Positions 44,870 through 55,975 of a DNA stretch of 64,000 nt are shown in pieces; the stretch's first letter is position 1; each line of letters opens with the position of its first letter. The notes under the pieces were generated by a model. The model had not been told where the DNA came from. It made no database searches and worked only from the letters and a program-made list of their open reading frames with translations. This stretch comes from Bugulina stolonifera. Lineage: Eukaryota > Bryozoa > Gymnolaemata > Cheilostomatida > Bugulidae. The position numbers and the translations under genes were made by a program. The stretch covers positions 2,294,001 to 2,358,000 of the forward strand of contig OW285190.1 in assembly GCA_935421135.1 (NCBI GenBank). Reading direction: 5' to 3'.

Positions 44870-45590
44870 AGACTAGTGTAGTGTATAATGTAGTGTGGTG
44901 TATAATGTAGTGTGGTGTAGTGTATAATGTAGTGTGGTGTATAATGTAGTGTGGTGTATAATGTAGTGTGGTGTATTATGTAGTGTGGTGTAGTGTATAA
45001 TGTAGACTAGTGTAGTGTATAATGTAGTGTAGTGTATAATGTAGTGTGGTGTATAATGTAGTGTGGTGTAGTGTATGATGTAGTGTAGTGTATAATGTAG
45101 ACTAGTGTAGTGTATAATGTAGTGTGGTGTATAATGTAGTGTGGTGTATAATGTAGTGTAGTGTATAATGTAGTGTGGTGTATAATGTAGTGTGGTGTAT
45201 GATGTAGTGTGGTGTAGTGTATAATGTAGTGTGGTGTATAATGTAGTGTGGTGTATTATGTAGTGTGGTGTAGTGTATAATGTAGACTAGTGTAGTGTAT
45301 AATGTAGTGTGGTGTATAATGTAGTGTGGTGTATAATGTAGTGTAGTGTATAATGTAGTGTGGTGTATAATGTAGTGTGGTGTATGATGTAGTGTGGTGT
45401 ATAATGTAGTGTAGTGTATGATGTAGTGTGGTGTATAATGTAGTGTGGTGTATAATGTAGTGTGGTGTATAATGTAGTGTGGTGTATTATGTAGTGTGGT
45501 GTAGTGTATAATGTAGACTAGTGTAGTGTATAATGTAGTGTAGTGTATAATGTAGTGTGGTGTAGTGTATGATGTAGTGAAGTGTATACA
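44870..45590 (+). repeat. 17-bp minisatellite, about 40 copies
   Basis: Units tagtgtggtgtataatg with insertions of tagactagtg at intervals, forming a longer higher-order block visible at about 44990, 45095, 45280 and 45510. Confidence 0.92.
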
Positions 45591-47830
45591 TGTAAAGATA
45601 CATGAAGATATATATGTAGTGTATATACTGTAAAGGGACATTAAATTTGAGGTTCAAATGTTTTCAGAACCGAAATTTTGAAATTGTGTAGTGTATCCAT
45701 GTAGAGTGGTGTTATGGTATAGTGTAGGCTATGCATGTAGTATAATATTTAGAGCTATACTCTATGACTGGATTTGATTTGATTGATAGTCCAGTACATA
45801 GTATAATTATTTGTCTCTGCTTTACCCAAGCTAGATGTACTTTACATACTAAACAGTGTCTGTAACTATAGACGTGCTTGTTTAGGTGATGGAATAGAAT
45901 AGAGAAAGGTTATTTTATATCCATTATAATTATGTGAATTGGAGGTTTAGTTTCACCAGTATTATTTAGTTTATTATTTATTATTAACTGTGTAGATTGT
46001 TATAATAAGGAGATTTACTCAGATAATGAATGAATGAATATTTGGCTTGTCTGGGGCCGCTTGGCTCAGGCTGAATAGCTCATTCCATTATGGGGTCTCC
46101 CAGGGAGACATCACAGCTGTATATTAGATCACTGAGTACCACTAAATCTTGTCTAATTGGAGCGATTTAGTTGTGTTTACAGAACATTCTAAGATTTAAT
46201 CCTTTTTTAATGAACCTTATTATGAACAATATTTTATGTATTAATTTTCAAGTTGCTTATTTTGTAGTTGATGAATCAAACATGTTTGTGTCTCAGTTAC
46301 TTAGCAACCTGCTTGAAGGTGGGTACAACATTACTGCCATAACACGATAACAGTCCATACTAATGATAGAGTTGGTATGCCTCGCACTAATCATAACTAG
46401 AAGTTGTCCTCTCTGAAGTACTTTCTCTTGTGGGAGAGAACAACTCCTTATGATGAGTTGTTTTATTATGCTATTAAGTGCCCGTGGAGCAAAACACAGT
46501 TTATATTATGTCTGTATGAGCTGTAGATGTGAGAGAGTAAGTAAAGGGAGAAGACTATGTAGTTTAGGTCTCTCAATTACAATATGTAGCCCTTTATACT
46601 CAATGTAATTACGTAGTCTGTATTGATCAAAATAAACTTGGGCAACCAAAGTTATGTAAATCCGAATCTATTAATTTGAGCCCTGTAAGTTTAATGGGCT
46701 CTACATCTAATGATGAGAACCAGGGGATGGGGCAAGGTAGGCATTTGTCTCCCCAGAAATCTGTCCAAACACATACTTGTTAACTCAACTCTCAATATTG
46801 AGCCACACAGCAATCAGCACTGTTGCACACTGTATATAGTGCATAGTCTTGTTCTATCTATAACACTAGTGATGGGTAATTGCTGAACACTGGCAAGGTG
46901 TTTGTTGTGATCCCTCAACCAAAAATAGCCCTGTGGCTACATACAACCAACTAGCAAAGAACTATTTTATTTGACAAATATGCACCAATAAATAAAAATA
47001 TCATTGTATACAGACAGTCACAATCACAACCAGATGGAGTAAACTATTTGGAGTTGTCTAGTCATGAATCAAGAGAAAATAACTCTTAGAAACCAACAAT
47101 ACTGCTGCATGTACATATTATACATGTACCAGTGCGTGTACATTGTGCATAGCATAGGGCATCTTTGCAAGGTTGTTTTACTAACAGATAGTCACTCAGC
47201 TGACTGAAGAAGTAATATCTCACAATCATGTTCTTTTTGTAGAGCACCAACTTTGGCTGAAGCATGTAAGTGTTGTGTATACATGTACATGTACTGTGTA
47301 AATCATTGGCCTCAATAAATTGAATTCAGTACAGCAATGTGTACAGCAACTTGCAGAGCAATGTGTTATACATGTATATTTGCTTGAATGTTCAAATATT
47401 TGAAACTAACAATTGTTTGTGCGGTAAAGTTAGATCTTCAATTAGTATATTATATTTCAGCTCATACTGTACATACATAATTGTAATACTGTGGGAAGAC
47501 AACCCCCAATAAGTACTTATAAAGGAGGCATGCTTTGATGACCTCATTATGTACTGCTTAGATTCCAAATTACAGTACCACAAAACAAACATGGGAAGCG
47601 AATCTGACGGAGTATGAATTCTTGTACAGCTGGGCTATTCAATCCCTCTATAGTGGGCCCATTCATCTTCCTAACCACTCAGTCCGTCCAAGACAATAGA
47701 TACACTAGGCAGCACAGGCAGCAACAATTCGTGCCACTACCAGACTTGCATATAAAGTGTTAACCTTTCATTTACAGTCTATCCACATCCAACATAGCGG
47801 ACATCATAATTATAGTGATATCCCTCAAGT

Positions 47831-48062
47831 CTATAAGACTGTTTGTGTGGAGTTATTCTCTACTGTCTTGGATGTTATTGTCTGTGGTTCCTTAGCCTTA
47901 GAATTTAATTCCGGTTTAACATTCACAGTCTTGGATTCTACAGTAAAACCCCCTACAGCATTAGGTTCTGTAGACTGAGGTCCAGCAGCATGATTTTCTA
48001 TATAGAATGTCCAGGTTTTCTTTGGTTTATGAAGTTCTATATCTAAATGATCTAGTAACATC
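47831..48062 (-). CDS. COA1: COA1-like exon 3: C-terminus
   Basis: Encodes MLLDHLDIELHKPKKTW, the last conserved strand, then an extended hydrophilic tail ending in SKTVENNSTQTVL with the stop at 47831. Acceptor ctgcag. Confidence 0.8.
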
Positions 48063-49469
48063 CTGCAGAAAGAGAGAAAATATTGTGTTTATATTATATA
48101 TGACACAGATTTTGGTGACATAACACAACCAGACAATTATCTAGACATACAGAGAAACCAGATAAAGGTAAATTTTGCATGCCACTCCAAAGCAATACGC
48201 TTATTACAGCGTATACACCACTGTGTGCCTATTACAGAGTGTACACCACTGTTACTGTGTGCCTATTACAGCATATACACCACTGTGTACCTATTACAGC
48301 GTGTACACCACTGTGTGCCTATTACAGTGTGTACACCACTGTGTACCAACCAATTCTAACACTGGAGTAAGCTATTTGTTGAAACACAAGCAGGGCTACA
48401 TATAGGTGTACAAGCCTAGGTGTATAAGCCTATCAATGCTATAAAATACAGGTCTGTTAGTGGAATGTGACTCTGTTGTGTACCTCAATTCTATACAATA
48501 AATACATTATGATGAATAATTGAATGTTTACAAGTACACCAAAGAGTTATCCTCTCTTACACTGTATAATGGTGCATAGACAACTCCAAAACTCCCTATG
48601 ATAATCCTAGTAACAGTTAGGGGGTCAATATCTTTACTAAAGAAGAGTACTGGGGCCCTCTGCTAAAAGTAATCAACATGTCTACTATTTAGGTCAACTA
48701 CTAGTAGTAGTAGCACAGTAGAGTACAATAAGTAAATACTCACTCATCTGAACTACCACGCTTGGCATTGACTATGAGTTTAGCCTTCCCCTTTGGTCCT
48801 TTGAATGGGATGACCATGTATAGCTTCTTCTCAGAGACAGATCTCTCCTCCATGTAACCAACCTTGATAGGACTTCCTATGTACTTGTCTATTGGCTCAT
48901 AGTTATGTAGATGCATCAGAGAAGATTGATATATATCCATAGACTCATATTTTTCTAGAATACATACATACATACATATATCATGCGATAGCTAGCACAC
49001 TAAGGCTATGTTGTGTTTATTGCTTACACAATATGCAGTACAGAATGCACAGAAGTATTGATAGTCTTGCCCAGTATAACTTTCCAGATGTTTAGTTTGT
49101 ACAGCGGTGACCCTAATGCTCCCAATGTTCCTAGCTTGATGGTGATGGAACATTAGCTTTATGGTTTTTATTGGACACATTTGTCTGATTCCCTCAAGAG
49201 GCGCAATTACCAAGAGTGGATACTAACATCCCTATATCATCAAGACATTGATTCAATAACAAACTAGATATAACTGTACCATCTCAGTACGTAACATGGA
49301 TGCACTCACTTTGAGTGCTGTATACATAGTAGTACCCATAAACAACACTAGAGACAACAAGAGTACAGAACGTCCATACAGGCGTTCGCTGCAGGTGCGG
49401 CCTATCTTTCAGTATAGTCGGCAAATTCTGTAATAACAACCGATTGGTCCAAAATCCTGCCTTCCTCAT
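47831..49469 (-). CDS. COA1: COA1-like mitochondrial cytochrome c oxidase assembly factor; 3 exons
   Basis: Exons in transcript order: 49310-49469, 48744-48954, 47831-48062. Junctions are GT-AG with agreeing phases, giving 200 residues. The N-terminus is basic and amphipathic (MRKAGFWTNRLLLQNLPTIL), as expected for mitochondrial import. One membrane segment follows (FCTLVVSSVVYGYYYVY), then the conserved Coa1-family core: IGSPIKVGYMEERSV, KLYMVIPFKGPKGKAKLIVN and LLDHLDIEL. COA1 acts at the inner membrane in early COX1 and complex I assembly with the MITRAC complex (family knowledge). The C-terminal extension of about 50 residues beyond the core is Ser/Thr/Val-rich and unique to this copy as far as I can see. 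An in-frame upstream methionine at 49550 would add a second hydrophobic segment, but that stretch contains a good acceptor (tttcattacag), so it is more likely intron. Confidence 0.8.
48190..48345 (+). repeat. 28-bp minisatellite in COA1-like intron 2, about 5 copies
   Basis: Units contain cctattacagcgtgtacacc and actgtgtg. The multiple ttacag words are on the plus strand, antisense to the gene, so they are not acceptors for it. Confidence 0.85.
48744..48954 (-). CDS. COA1: COA1-like exon 2: conserved core
   Basis: Encodes IGSPIKVGYMEERSV, KLYMVIPFKGPKGKAKLIVN and AKRGSSDE. Phase 1 in after ttctag, phase 2 out before gtgagt. Confidence 0.83.
49310..49469 (-). CDS. COA1: COA1-like exon 1: presequence and membrane segment
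   Basis: Start chosen at 49469 because tctctttcattacag immediately upstream looks like a splice acceptor, which would put the true 5' UTR in another exon. Ends in phase 1 before gtgagt. Confidence 0.68.
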
Positions 49470-49570
49470 CAGGTAGATATCTGTAATGAAAGAGATAAGT
49501 CCTACTACACGCAATGCCAATGCCAAAGACTGTAAAGAAAAAGATAGCAAGTTGATTTCTGTAATGAGAA

Positions 49571-49629
49571 TGCTTGCAGGTGAATGAGTAGGCTATAACA
49601 GAGATAATTCAGTCATTCACCTGCAAGCA
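49571..49629. repeat. Interrupted palindrome, perfect 17-bp arms
   Basis: Arms tgcttgcaggtgaatga (49571-49587) and tcattcacctgcaagca (49613-49629) with a 25-base loop. It lies just upstream of the COA1-like coding start, on the side where its promoter should be. Confidence 0.85.
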
Positions 49630-49921
49630 CTCTCACAACTTGTACACATAAACTCTATCTACTACTATTAGTAGAGAATAGAAGCTGTGGGTAGACCTAA
49701 TAGTAGCTTCTAGAGCGAACTCTCTTACAGCTATTTGGATAATCCACCGCTTTGGTTGGGTTTGATTCAGTACTACAAACTGACCCATTATTGGTACAGC
49801 AAACTGTTTATGGATCTTTATGACAGTAATAGTAATGCCTGACTGCACATATAGCAGCCTAATATAGTGACTTAGTCATGAAGGATAGTGGAATTGGGTA
49901 CAGCCTAAGCCGCTAAAGGAG

Positions 49922-50336
49922 TTTTTTTTTTTGTTTTGTTTCTGTCGAGCCACATGGCCATCCTATTTAACGGACCTCAGAAGTTCGAAACTTGTATGAG
50001 CGACAGGAGCTGGGCTCTGAGTAGAAGAGCTCACCTTCCACAACAGGAGTGCATGGTCAGTGACCACTACATCAACCTGCCACCCTAATGTGGTCACATA
50101 CCCCGCCAGAATCTGGCTTCTCTTTGCGAATCAGGGCAGAGGTGGATCTTTAACGTGCGTGTTTTTGATGTAAACATTACACGGGACCTCCTGTATTATT
50201 TATAAGCCCTGATCCGAACAGGCGCAGCTAGGGTGAAAGACTTGCTGAAGGCCTTTGCCAGAAATGACACAGCTGGGGGCTTGAACTCACAACCTCACGG
50301 TTTGTGTGCATGTATGCCACCAACTGTGCCACCCTG
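49922..50336 (-). mobile_element. tRNA-derived SINE, about 415 bp
   Basis: On the minus strand, an A box (tggcacagttgg, 50320-50331) is followed 31 bp later by a B box (gagttcaagcccc, 50276-50288), the spacing of an internal RNA polymerase III promoter. A body follows containing acgcacgttaaagatcc (50144-50160), and it ends in an A-rich tail (complement of 49922-49941). The conserved-looking central gcacgttaaagatc resembles shared core domains of invertebrate SINE superfamilies. I cannot assign the superfamily. Target duplications were not found. Confidence 0.82.
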
Positions 50337-51664
50337 ACACCCTAATGGGTAACTTATGTACATGTCAAATGTAGCCTCTCTTATTGAAGTTTTTTTAGCA
50401 ATTGGTCTGAAAGACGAGGTGTGCCTCCTTGCTGTCAATTAGTTACTTGGTCAATTGGTTACTGCTCTAGACACAACTTTAAAGTGTAGGTGCACACAAA
50501 GTCCCATTATAAGAGTTTTTCAGAATTTTAGCTGTTTATGTTTTGACATGAACCAAATAATATTTCTGAATAACATGATATCATCACTAGCTGCTTCATA
50601 AGAAAGTGTACAAAAATGAATTAAATCTTCTCAAAAGATTATCGTACATAGCAAATAGCTACTTTAGCAAGCTTTTGAATTTTTTGTGTTCTTTTTGTAG
50701 CAGGCACCAATGAGCTACACTTTTGGTAGTTCTGTGATTACAATATGACATGCTATTCACACTTCTATTCACACGGCTTCTGTCACATGCTAGATGGAAT
50801 GCTGGAAGCTGGTTCAATGGAAAAATCCATAACAATTTTCATCAAAAAATATTTTTAAATCAGATAATATCAAAGTTCATACATACAAGTTCATCCAGTA
50901 AATGATACGCATAGTAATTTGCCGTGGTTCTCTCAACAAAATTGCCGGAACGTTGCTCTTTGGCGAGTGCCCGACCTACAGCGAACACCTAGGCTACAAA
51001 AAATACAGCTCGACGTAACGAGCTAATAGTTGACAGTATGCGCAAAGAGGGTACTTTTACCATCTTTGGTCTGCACGGCTAGACTACATGCTCGTGGGAT
51101 GACTCCGACCTTTTGGACATTTTCCCCATGTTTAAGTTTCTCTAAATGTTTGCCTCTTCTATTGATGCTATCGGTATCAACGTCATGTGTCCTAAAAATA
51201 ATGGGCTAGCATCTTAGGTACTTCTAGCCAACCAGAGAACAATTTTTTCCCCAATATATCTTGAGAAAACTCCATTGTTTTATGGGTGATTTTTCGTTGT
51301 CCGTTCAACCACTTTTGGCTTGGTCGTTTATTAGGTCAGGTTTCGAACATTCCTATTGACGCAGAACACGGTGGAAAAACTTAATAATTCTATAAACTTT
51401 GATAATATTATTATTATATCATTAATGAACATTGAGATTTATATTATAACAATATTTAATTATAATATAAAATTATAAATTAATAACTATTACACTATTA
51501 ATATAAAGCAATAATAAATCATTATTTATATAAATAAATAATATTTTATTAAATTATATTTAATTTTAATTAAAATTTAATGAAGAGTAGAGTGGAACAC
51601 TCACACTGACAACGCAATACTATAACTATACTAACAGTAACTATTAAATCACCCATGTTGATGT

Positions 51665-51780
51665 TATGTTTAAACCACTACTGTCGCACCATTTGATATT
51701 TGCAAAGAATATTGTTCATCTTACTTCATTAAGATTGATGTGCCGTTTGTCTTTGTAAACCTAGTGGCAACCAAGATAAA
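51665..51780 (-). repeat. Long-range inverted repeat, left arm
   Basis: Its reverse complement matches 53925-54045: tttaaaccactactgtcgca, aagattgatgtg, tttgtctttg and aaacctag align in order with substitutions and small gaps. The two arms face each other across the LINE fragment. Confidence 0.72.
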
Positions 51781-52213
51781 CACATTTGAATAGTGGCTAT
51801 TATGACCTCCAGCCAGCATTGAGTACATAGGTAGGCTACAGCATGAAATAGCCAAGTAATCTTATTGAGTCACTGTCATTCTATAAATAGCTCTTGTGTA
51901 CAGTGATAAACAAGAAAGTTACAGGCAACGACCGTAATGAGTTGCAGGCACTATCGATAGTCACTATGGCTATCTCTGTGGCACAAGTTTATAATTTATT
52001 AACTTACATCAACTTACATCAACTTACATCAATGACGACATTACGCTAGACCGCCTAGGGCGGAAGGGGCGTGCCTCAATTTTTGTACATAAATTATCAT
52101 AAGGACATTGTTCCATATACCATCTCATGGGTAAGATATTTGGTTTCAGAGTGGGTACAAGTGGGTACCCATGTAGTATTTTAGTATTAGTTGTGTTGTT
52201 CTTCTGCTAATGT

Positions 52214-53878
52214 TTATTCTTTTTTAAGGTCTCGTATTGTGCGGGGTAGAAAGCTGTTATGGAAACAGTTCCCAGTGGCTCCAATAGACCGCGGTTCGTT
52301 TCTACACTGTGATCTAGTCTGAACTGTTGTCTGAGGTTGTTCCATGATTTTATCATATGATGCACAGAGAGCAGGATGGGCTTCTTCTCTTGACAGTATA
52401 TCTAGCAAAAGCTTTACTCGAGAGTTCCTGCGTCGGATGTCCAGCTGTTGGAGTTGAAGTTTCTCTTTGGCCTCTGTGACACCTCTCCTTCCTTTGATGC
52501 CACAGATCATTCTCACACCTTGGTTTTGCACCATCTCTAGTGCCTCAATCTCTTTACTTGTAGAAGGATCCCATGCGCAGGAAGCATATTCTAGGTGATG
52601 AAGGCAGAGAGATCTGTATGCTATTAACCTAGCTCGCTCAGGTGCCCAGTAGAGGGCTCTCCTGATCATCCCAACTTGCTTTCTGGCTTTGCAGATTTTA
52701 TCAGCTATATGGTTGGTGAACTTCAAGTCTGACTGCAGTATCACTCCCAGGTATTTGCAGTAATCTGTGTGTTCCAGCACTAGATTATTCATAGTATACT
52801 CAGGGACTGCTCTTTGGGGCTGGAAGGCGATGATCTTACACTTTTTGGCATTGAAGCACATTCCCTATGTTTTAGCCCAGGTGTTCAGTGACTCAAGATT
52901 GGTTTAAAATCTCCTCTCATCGGTTGTGTTGTTTACATCTTGGTACATAAGGGTATCATCAGCAAAGAGGCCAACAGAGCAATCAACATGGCTGGGGAGG
53001 TCATTAATATACACCAGAAACAACACAGGGCCCAGCACCGAGCCCTGCGGAACTCCTGATGTCACTGGCAGTGAGCCAGATTTCACACCATCCAGCACCA
53101 CAGTTTGTGATCTGTTGCATAAGAAATCATGTATCCAGTCCAGCAGGTAACTTTCCATACCAGGAATCTCTGACAGTTTTTGCATTAGTAGTGTGTGTGG
53201 CACACGATCAAAAGCTTTTGACAGGTCCAAAACAGCGGCATGCACACTAGACTTTTTGTCAGTCGCCCCCATGATCTCATGCAGGGTGACACATATCTGA
53301 GTTTCACACGAGAGCCCTTTTCTGAATCCATGTTGTCTTTTATGGAGCCAAATGTCCATCTTCTCCAGAAGATTTCTGAGTACAACATGTTCGAGCAGTT
53401 TGCAGGGGATGCTTGTCAGAGAGATTGGTCGATAGTTGTTGGCGTTTTGTTTACTCCCACTTTTATGGATGGGCGTAACGTTGGCAGTTTTCCATTCAGT
53501 TGGCAGTTTGCCATGTTCGAGGGATTTGTTGAAGATGAGGGATAAGCAACCTGCAGTCTGCTCTATACCTAGTGTGAGGTCTTCCTTCTTCAAACCATCT
53601 GGACCTGGGGCTTTACCAGACTTGAGGCCCTTTAGAAGCTTTATCACACCATTTACTTCTATTTCTCCACAGCTAGGATTATGTGCTGATGGATTTTGAC
53701 TGCGGAGGGTATGTGTTTTGTTAAACTGGTTGTGGAAGTGAGTGTTAAGGATTTCAGAACATGATGCAGGGTCATCGGTGATGACACCATCTGAGCTGAG
53801 CAGTGAGATGCATTGTTTTGGTTTTTGTCCATTGAGACAAAAACCAAAACAATGCTTGAGTGCTTCCAAAATTCCCAA
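52214..53878 (-). pseudogene. Jockey/CR1-like LINE reverse transcriptase, 5'-truncated, two nonsense codons
   Basis: One continuous minus-strand frame with two stops: TAA at 52904-52906 and TAG at 52865-52867. It encodes linker sequence, then RT motifs SGKAPGPDGL, ANNYRPISLTSIPCKLLEHV, HGFRKGLSCETQI, LDLSKAFDRV, GVPQGSVLGPVLFLVYIND and the catalytic FADD, then the thumb domain (KCKIIAF, YLGVIL, LEYASCAWDP) and a C-terminal FLPRTIRDLKKE. The endonuclease and 5' part are missing. Only two disabling changes suggest a relatively young insertion. Both stops lie between the catalytic motif and the thumb. Confidence 0.93.
53810..53855. repeat. Perfect 20-bp-arm hairpin at the LINE 5' end
   Basis: Left arm gcattgttttggtttttgtc (53810-53829), 6-base loop, right arm 53836-53855 as its exact complement. 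The left arm belongs to the LINE coding sequence. The right arm is an inverted copy marking the 5' truncation point. Confidence 0.93.
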
Positions 53879-53924
53879 AATACATACGTAGGCTAAAAAT
53901 TGAAAGAGAGGGTTTTCTTGGCAG

Positions 53925-54045
53925 CAGCTAGGTTTCCAAAGACAAGCAACACATCAATCTTACTGAAATAGGACGGACAATACTATTTTCAATTTTGCAA
54001 ATATTATATTGAATAGTATAGTCTAGTGCGACAGTAGTGGTTTAA
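53925..54045 (+). repeat. Long-range inverted repeat, right arm
   Basis: Contains ctaggtttccaaagacaagc, acacatcaatctta and gcgacagtagtggtttaaa, the inverse of 51665-51780. It may be two copies of a dispersed element, or the terminal repeats of a larger element that encloses the LINE. Confidence 0.72.
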
Positions 54046-54825
54046 AGAAAGGAGTTGTTTAAAGTTATACAACAGATTAATAACTACAGTCATTCTTTAT
54101 GCATATTAACTATACTATTATCACATTATTAGTATGGATTTGATTGATACTGAATACTGTACATGATATATATATGATTGTTATTGTAATTGTATGATAT
54201 CCTAGCCGAAGTGGTTATTGTACCACTTTGAGCCTAGCTATTGCAATTGAATTGTAATTTTTAGCATTTTCCAACTGATATATGAATTGCTATTGGATGT
54301 AGCAAGACGTAGCGGACTTTCTTGCAGAATTGGTGACTTTCAATATTTTATCCAATTAATTAACCCTATACGTAACAACTATGGGATATACTTGACCAGC
54401 TAGATAGAATGCGTTTCCGTTTCCTGTAATGTTGACAGGTTAATTATTACATGTACACAAGCTTGTAGTCTCAACCCATACATGTGTTATTTCTATAATT
54501 CTACTTTATTATTTGTATGCATAATTATCTTTGAATGTGTAGCTAAGTAAGTAAGAATGATGTTATTGAAATTTTTTTGTAGCTGTAGCTTGCTGGTTTA
54601 GTCGAACAAGAATTTATAATTTAAATTTATGAAATGATTTTTTATTAATTTTAATTTAATATTTTAATTTTATTTGTAATTCAATTCATTAATTTAAGAT
54701 GAAAACGTAAAATAAATGCAATTACATTAGAATTATTAATAGTTGTAATAATTATAAATAATGATTATAATGTTAATTAGTGCTCTATGATTAATGAATA
54801 GGCCTACCAAATTAACAACATTGAA

Positions 54826-55164
54826 ATGGTACAAAACAGTGCTGTGCGCTACATCTGTAACTTAAAAGGTAGAGTTAGCATCTCTGCTGTCCTCAAGGAA
54901 CTGAATCTTGTTACGCTTAGCAACCGCCGCAGGAAGAACTGACATAACCTCCTCTTACGGATTTTGGCGAATGAAGAACACCACAGAGCTCTTGCCAATA
55001 GGCCTACTTATGATGAGCTCATGAACAATCATACTGCTGATGCAATTGTCACTCGAGATGCTACAAGAGGTGACCCACCCACTATTTATGCAAAAACTTC
55101 TGCCTACCATGGTAGCTTCCTGCCCAAAACTATACGTGAACTCAAGTCACAATTACTGCAATAA
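54826..55164 (+). pseudogene. LINE relic: reverse transcriptase C-terminus
   Basis: Decayed frame resembling the end of the LINE at 52214-53878 but on the other strand: QNSAVRYICNLKGRVSI, LNLVTLSNRRRKN, a stop, then LLRILANEEHHRAL and SFLPKTIRELKSQLLQ. At least one internal stop. Too short to be functional. Confidence 0.82.
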
Positions 55165-55624
55165 ACATAGCAACAAATTTACCTCAGAATTGATCTCAGA
55201 TGAGGTAGGACTCCGCCAGCAGTTTCATGTAAATTTATAAGGGAGCCTCCAGTTTTAACTATTTTTGGACTAGGGGGTCTGCAATTTTCACTAATATATA
55301 TTAGTGTAATATGTTAGCATAACATGAACATATAACCACAGTAATCCTGACAAAAACCAAAAGCAGATGAGGCGTACCCCTTGCATCACGCTCTAGCATG
55401 TTCTAAAGAAGAAGACGTGAGACGTAATGATAGAAAATAATTCTGTAGCCAAATATTTGTATGAGTAGTATAGGCTTATTATAATAATTAAATAGCTACA
55501 AGAGGATGACATAGTAAAACCTAATTGCCAGCACATAGACCTATTTTTTATTATTTAAATACAAATTTTCTTTATATTCTAAATGAATTTATGCTAAATC
55601 AGAGTGTGATTGAGCCTACTCAAC

Positions 55625-55975
55625 ATCATGGGTAACACACTTGACCTTTTATGCATTAACACACCTGGACACATCACTGACAGACATCATTCAACTTGCC
55701 CTAAGTGATCACTGTCTACTATAGGGTGACTGCTGCACTAAAAACCTGTATTTCAGTGGCACAAAGCTAGAGATATTATATTAACTGTTAGATATTACAA
55801 CGAAGTCGATGAAGAGACCTTCCGTGAATGTGTGCAGAAGCTCAGTGAAGACTTGGTCAAGATGGACCCAAACTAGCCGTGGCTGCTATTCACTTACCAT
55901 CTACAAAGAAACATAGAAGACTGTGTCTCTACGAAAGAACCCAAGTGCAAGAAGCCCAGCTAACCCAAGTGGCAA
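55625..55975 (+). pseudogene. LINE relic: endonuclease C-terminus and linker
   Basis: NTLDLLCINTPGHITD (from about 55633) then, in a shifted frame, IQLALSDHCL, which carries the SDH motif ending APE-type LINE endonucleases. After a gap, RYYNEVDEETFRECVQKL (from 55790) resembles the endonuclease-RT linker, followed by a stop and further similarity to about 55965. Frameshifts and stops show it is dead. It comes from a different or rearranged copy, since it lies downstream of the 3'-end relic in the same orientation. Confidence 0.65.

Larger units (their letters stand above)
42525..47830. other. Intergenic region between the MICAL-like and COA1-like genes
   Basis: No gene recognised. It holds FB copy D (43300-43490), a 42-bp minisatellite (about 44063-44715) and a 17-bp minisatellite (about 44870-45590). 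The 237-codon plus-strand frame and 179-codon minus-strand frame across the arrays are products of repeat periods. Confidence 0.65.
49470..52213. other. Region upstream of the COA1-like gene
   Basis: No gene recognised. It contains a 17-bp-arm palindrome (49571-49629), a SINE (49922-50336), a very AT-rich stretch (about 51380-51590), one arm of a long-range inverted repeat (about 51665-51780) and an 11-bp triplet repeat (acttacatcaa, near 52003-52033). Confidence 0.6.

Noticed and set aside
45102..45641. 179-codon minus-strand His/Tyr/Thr-rich frame
   Set aside because: Produced by the 17-bp TAGTGTGGTGTATAATG array. Composition mirrors the repeat.
49310..49550. Longer COA1-like start at 49550
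   Set aside because: The added part includes a pyrimidine-rich acceptor (tctctttcattacag), and the residues do not match the family N-terminus, so the start at 49469 is preferred. Transcript data could reverse this.
52214..53878. Active LINE
   Set aside because: The frame has two nonsense codons and lacks the endonuclease and 5' region.
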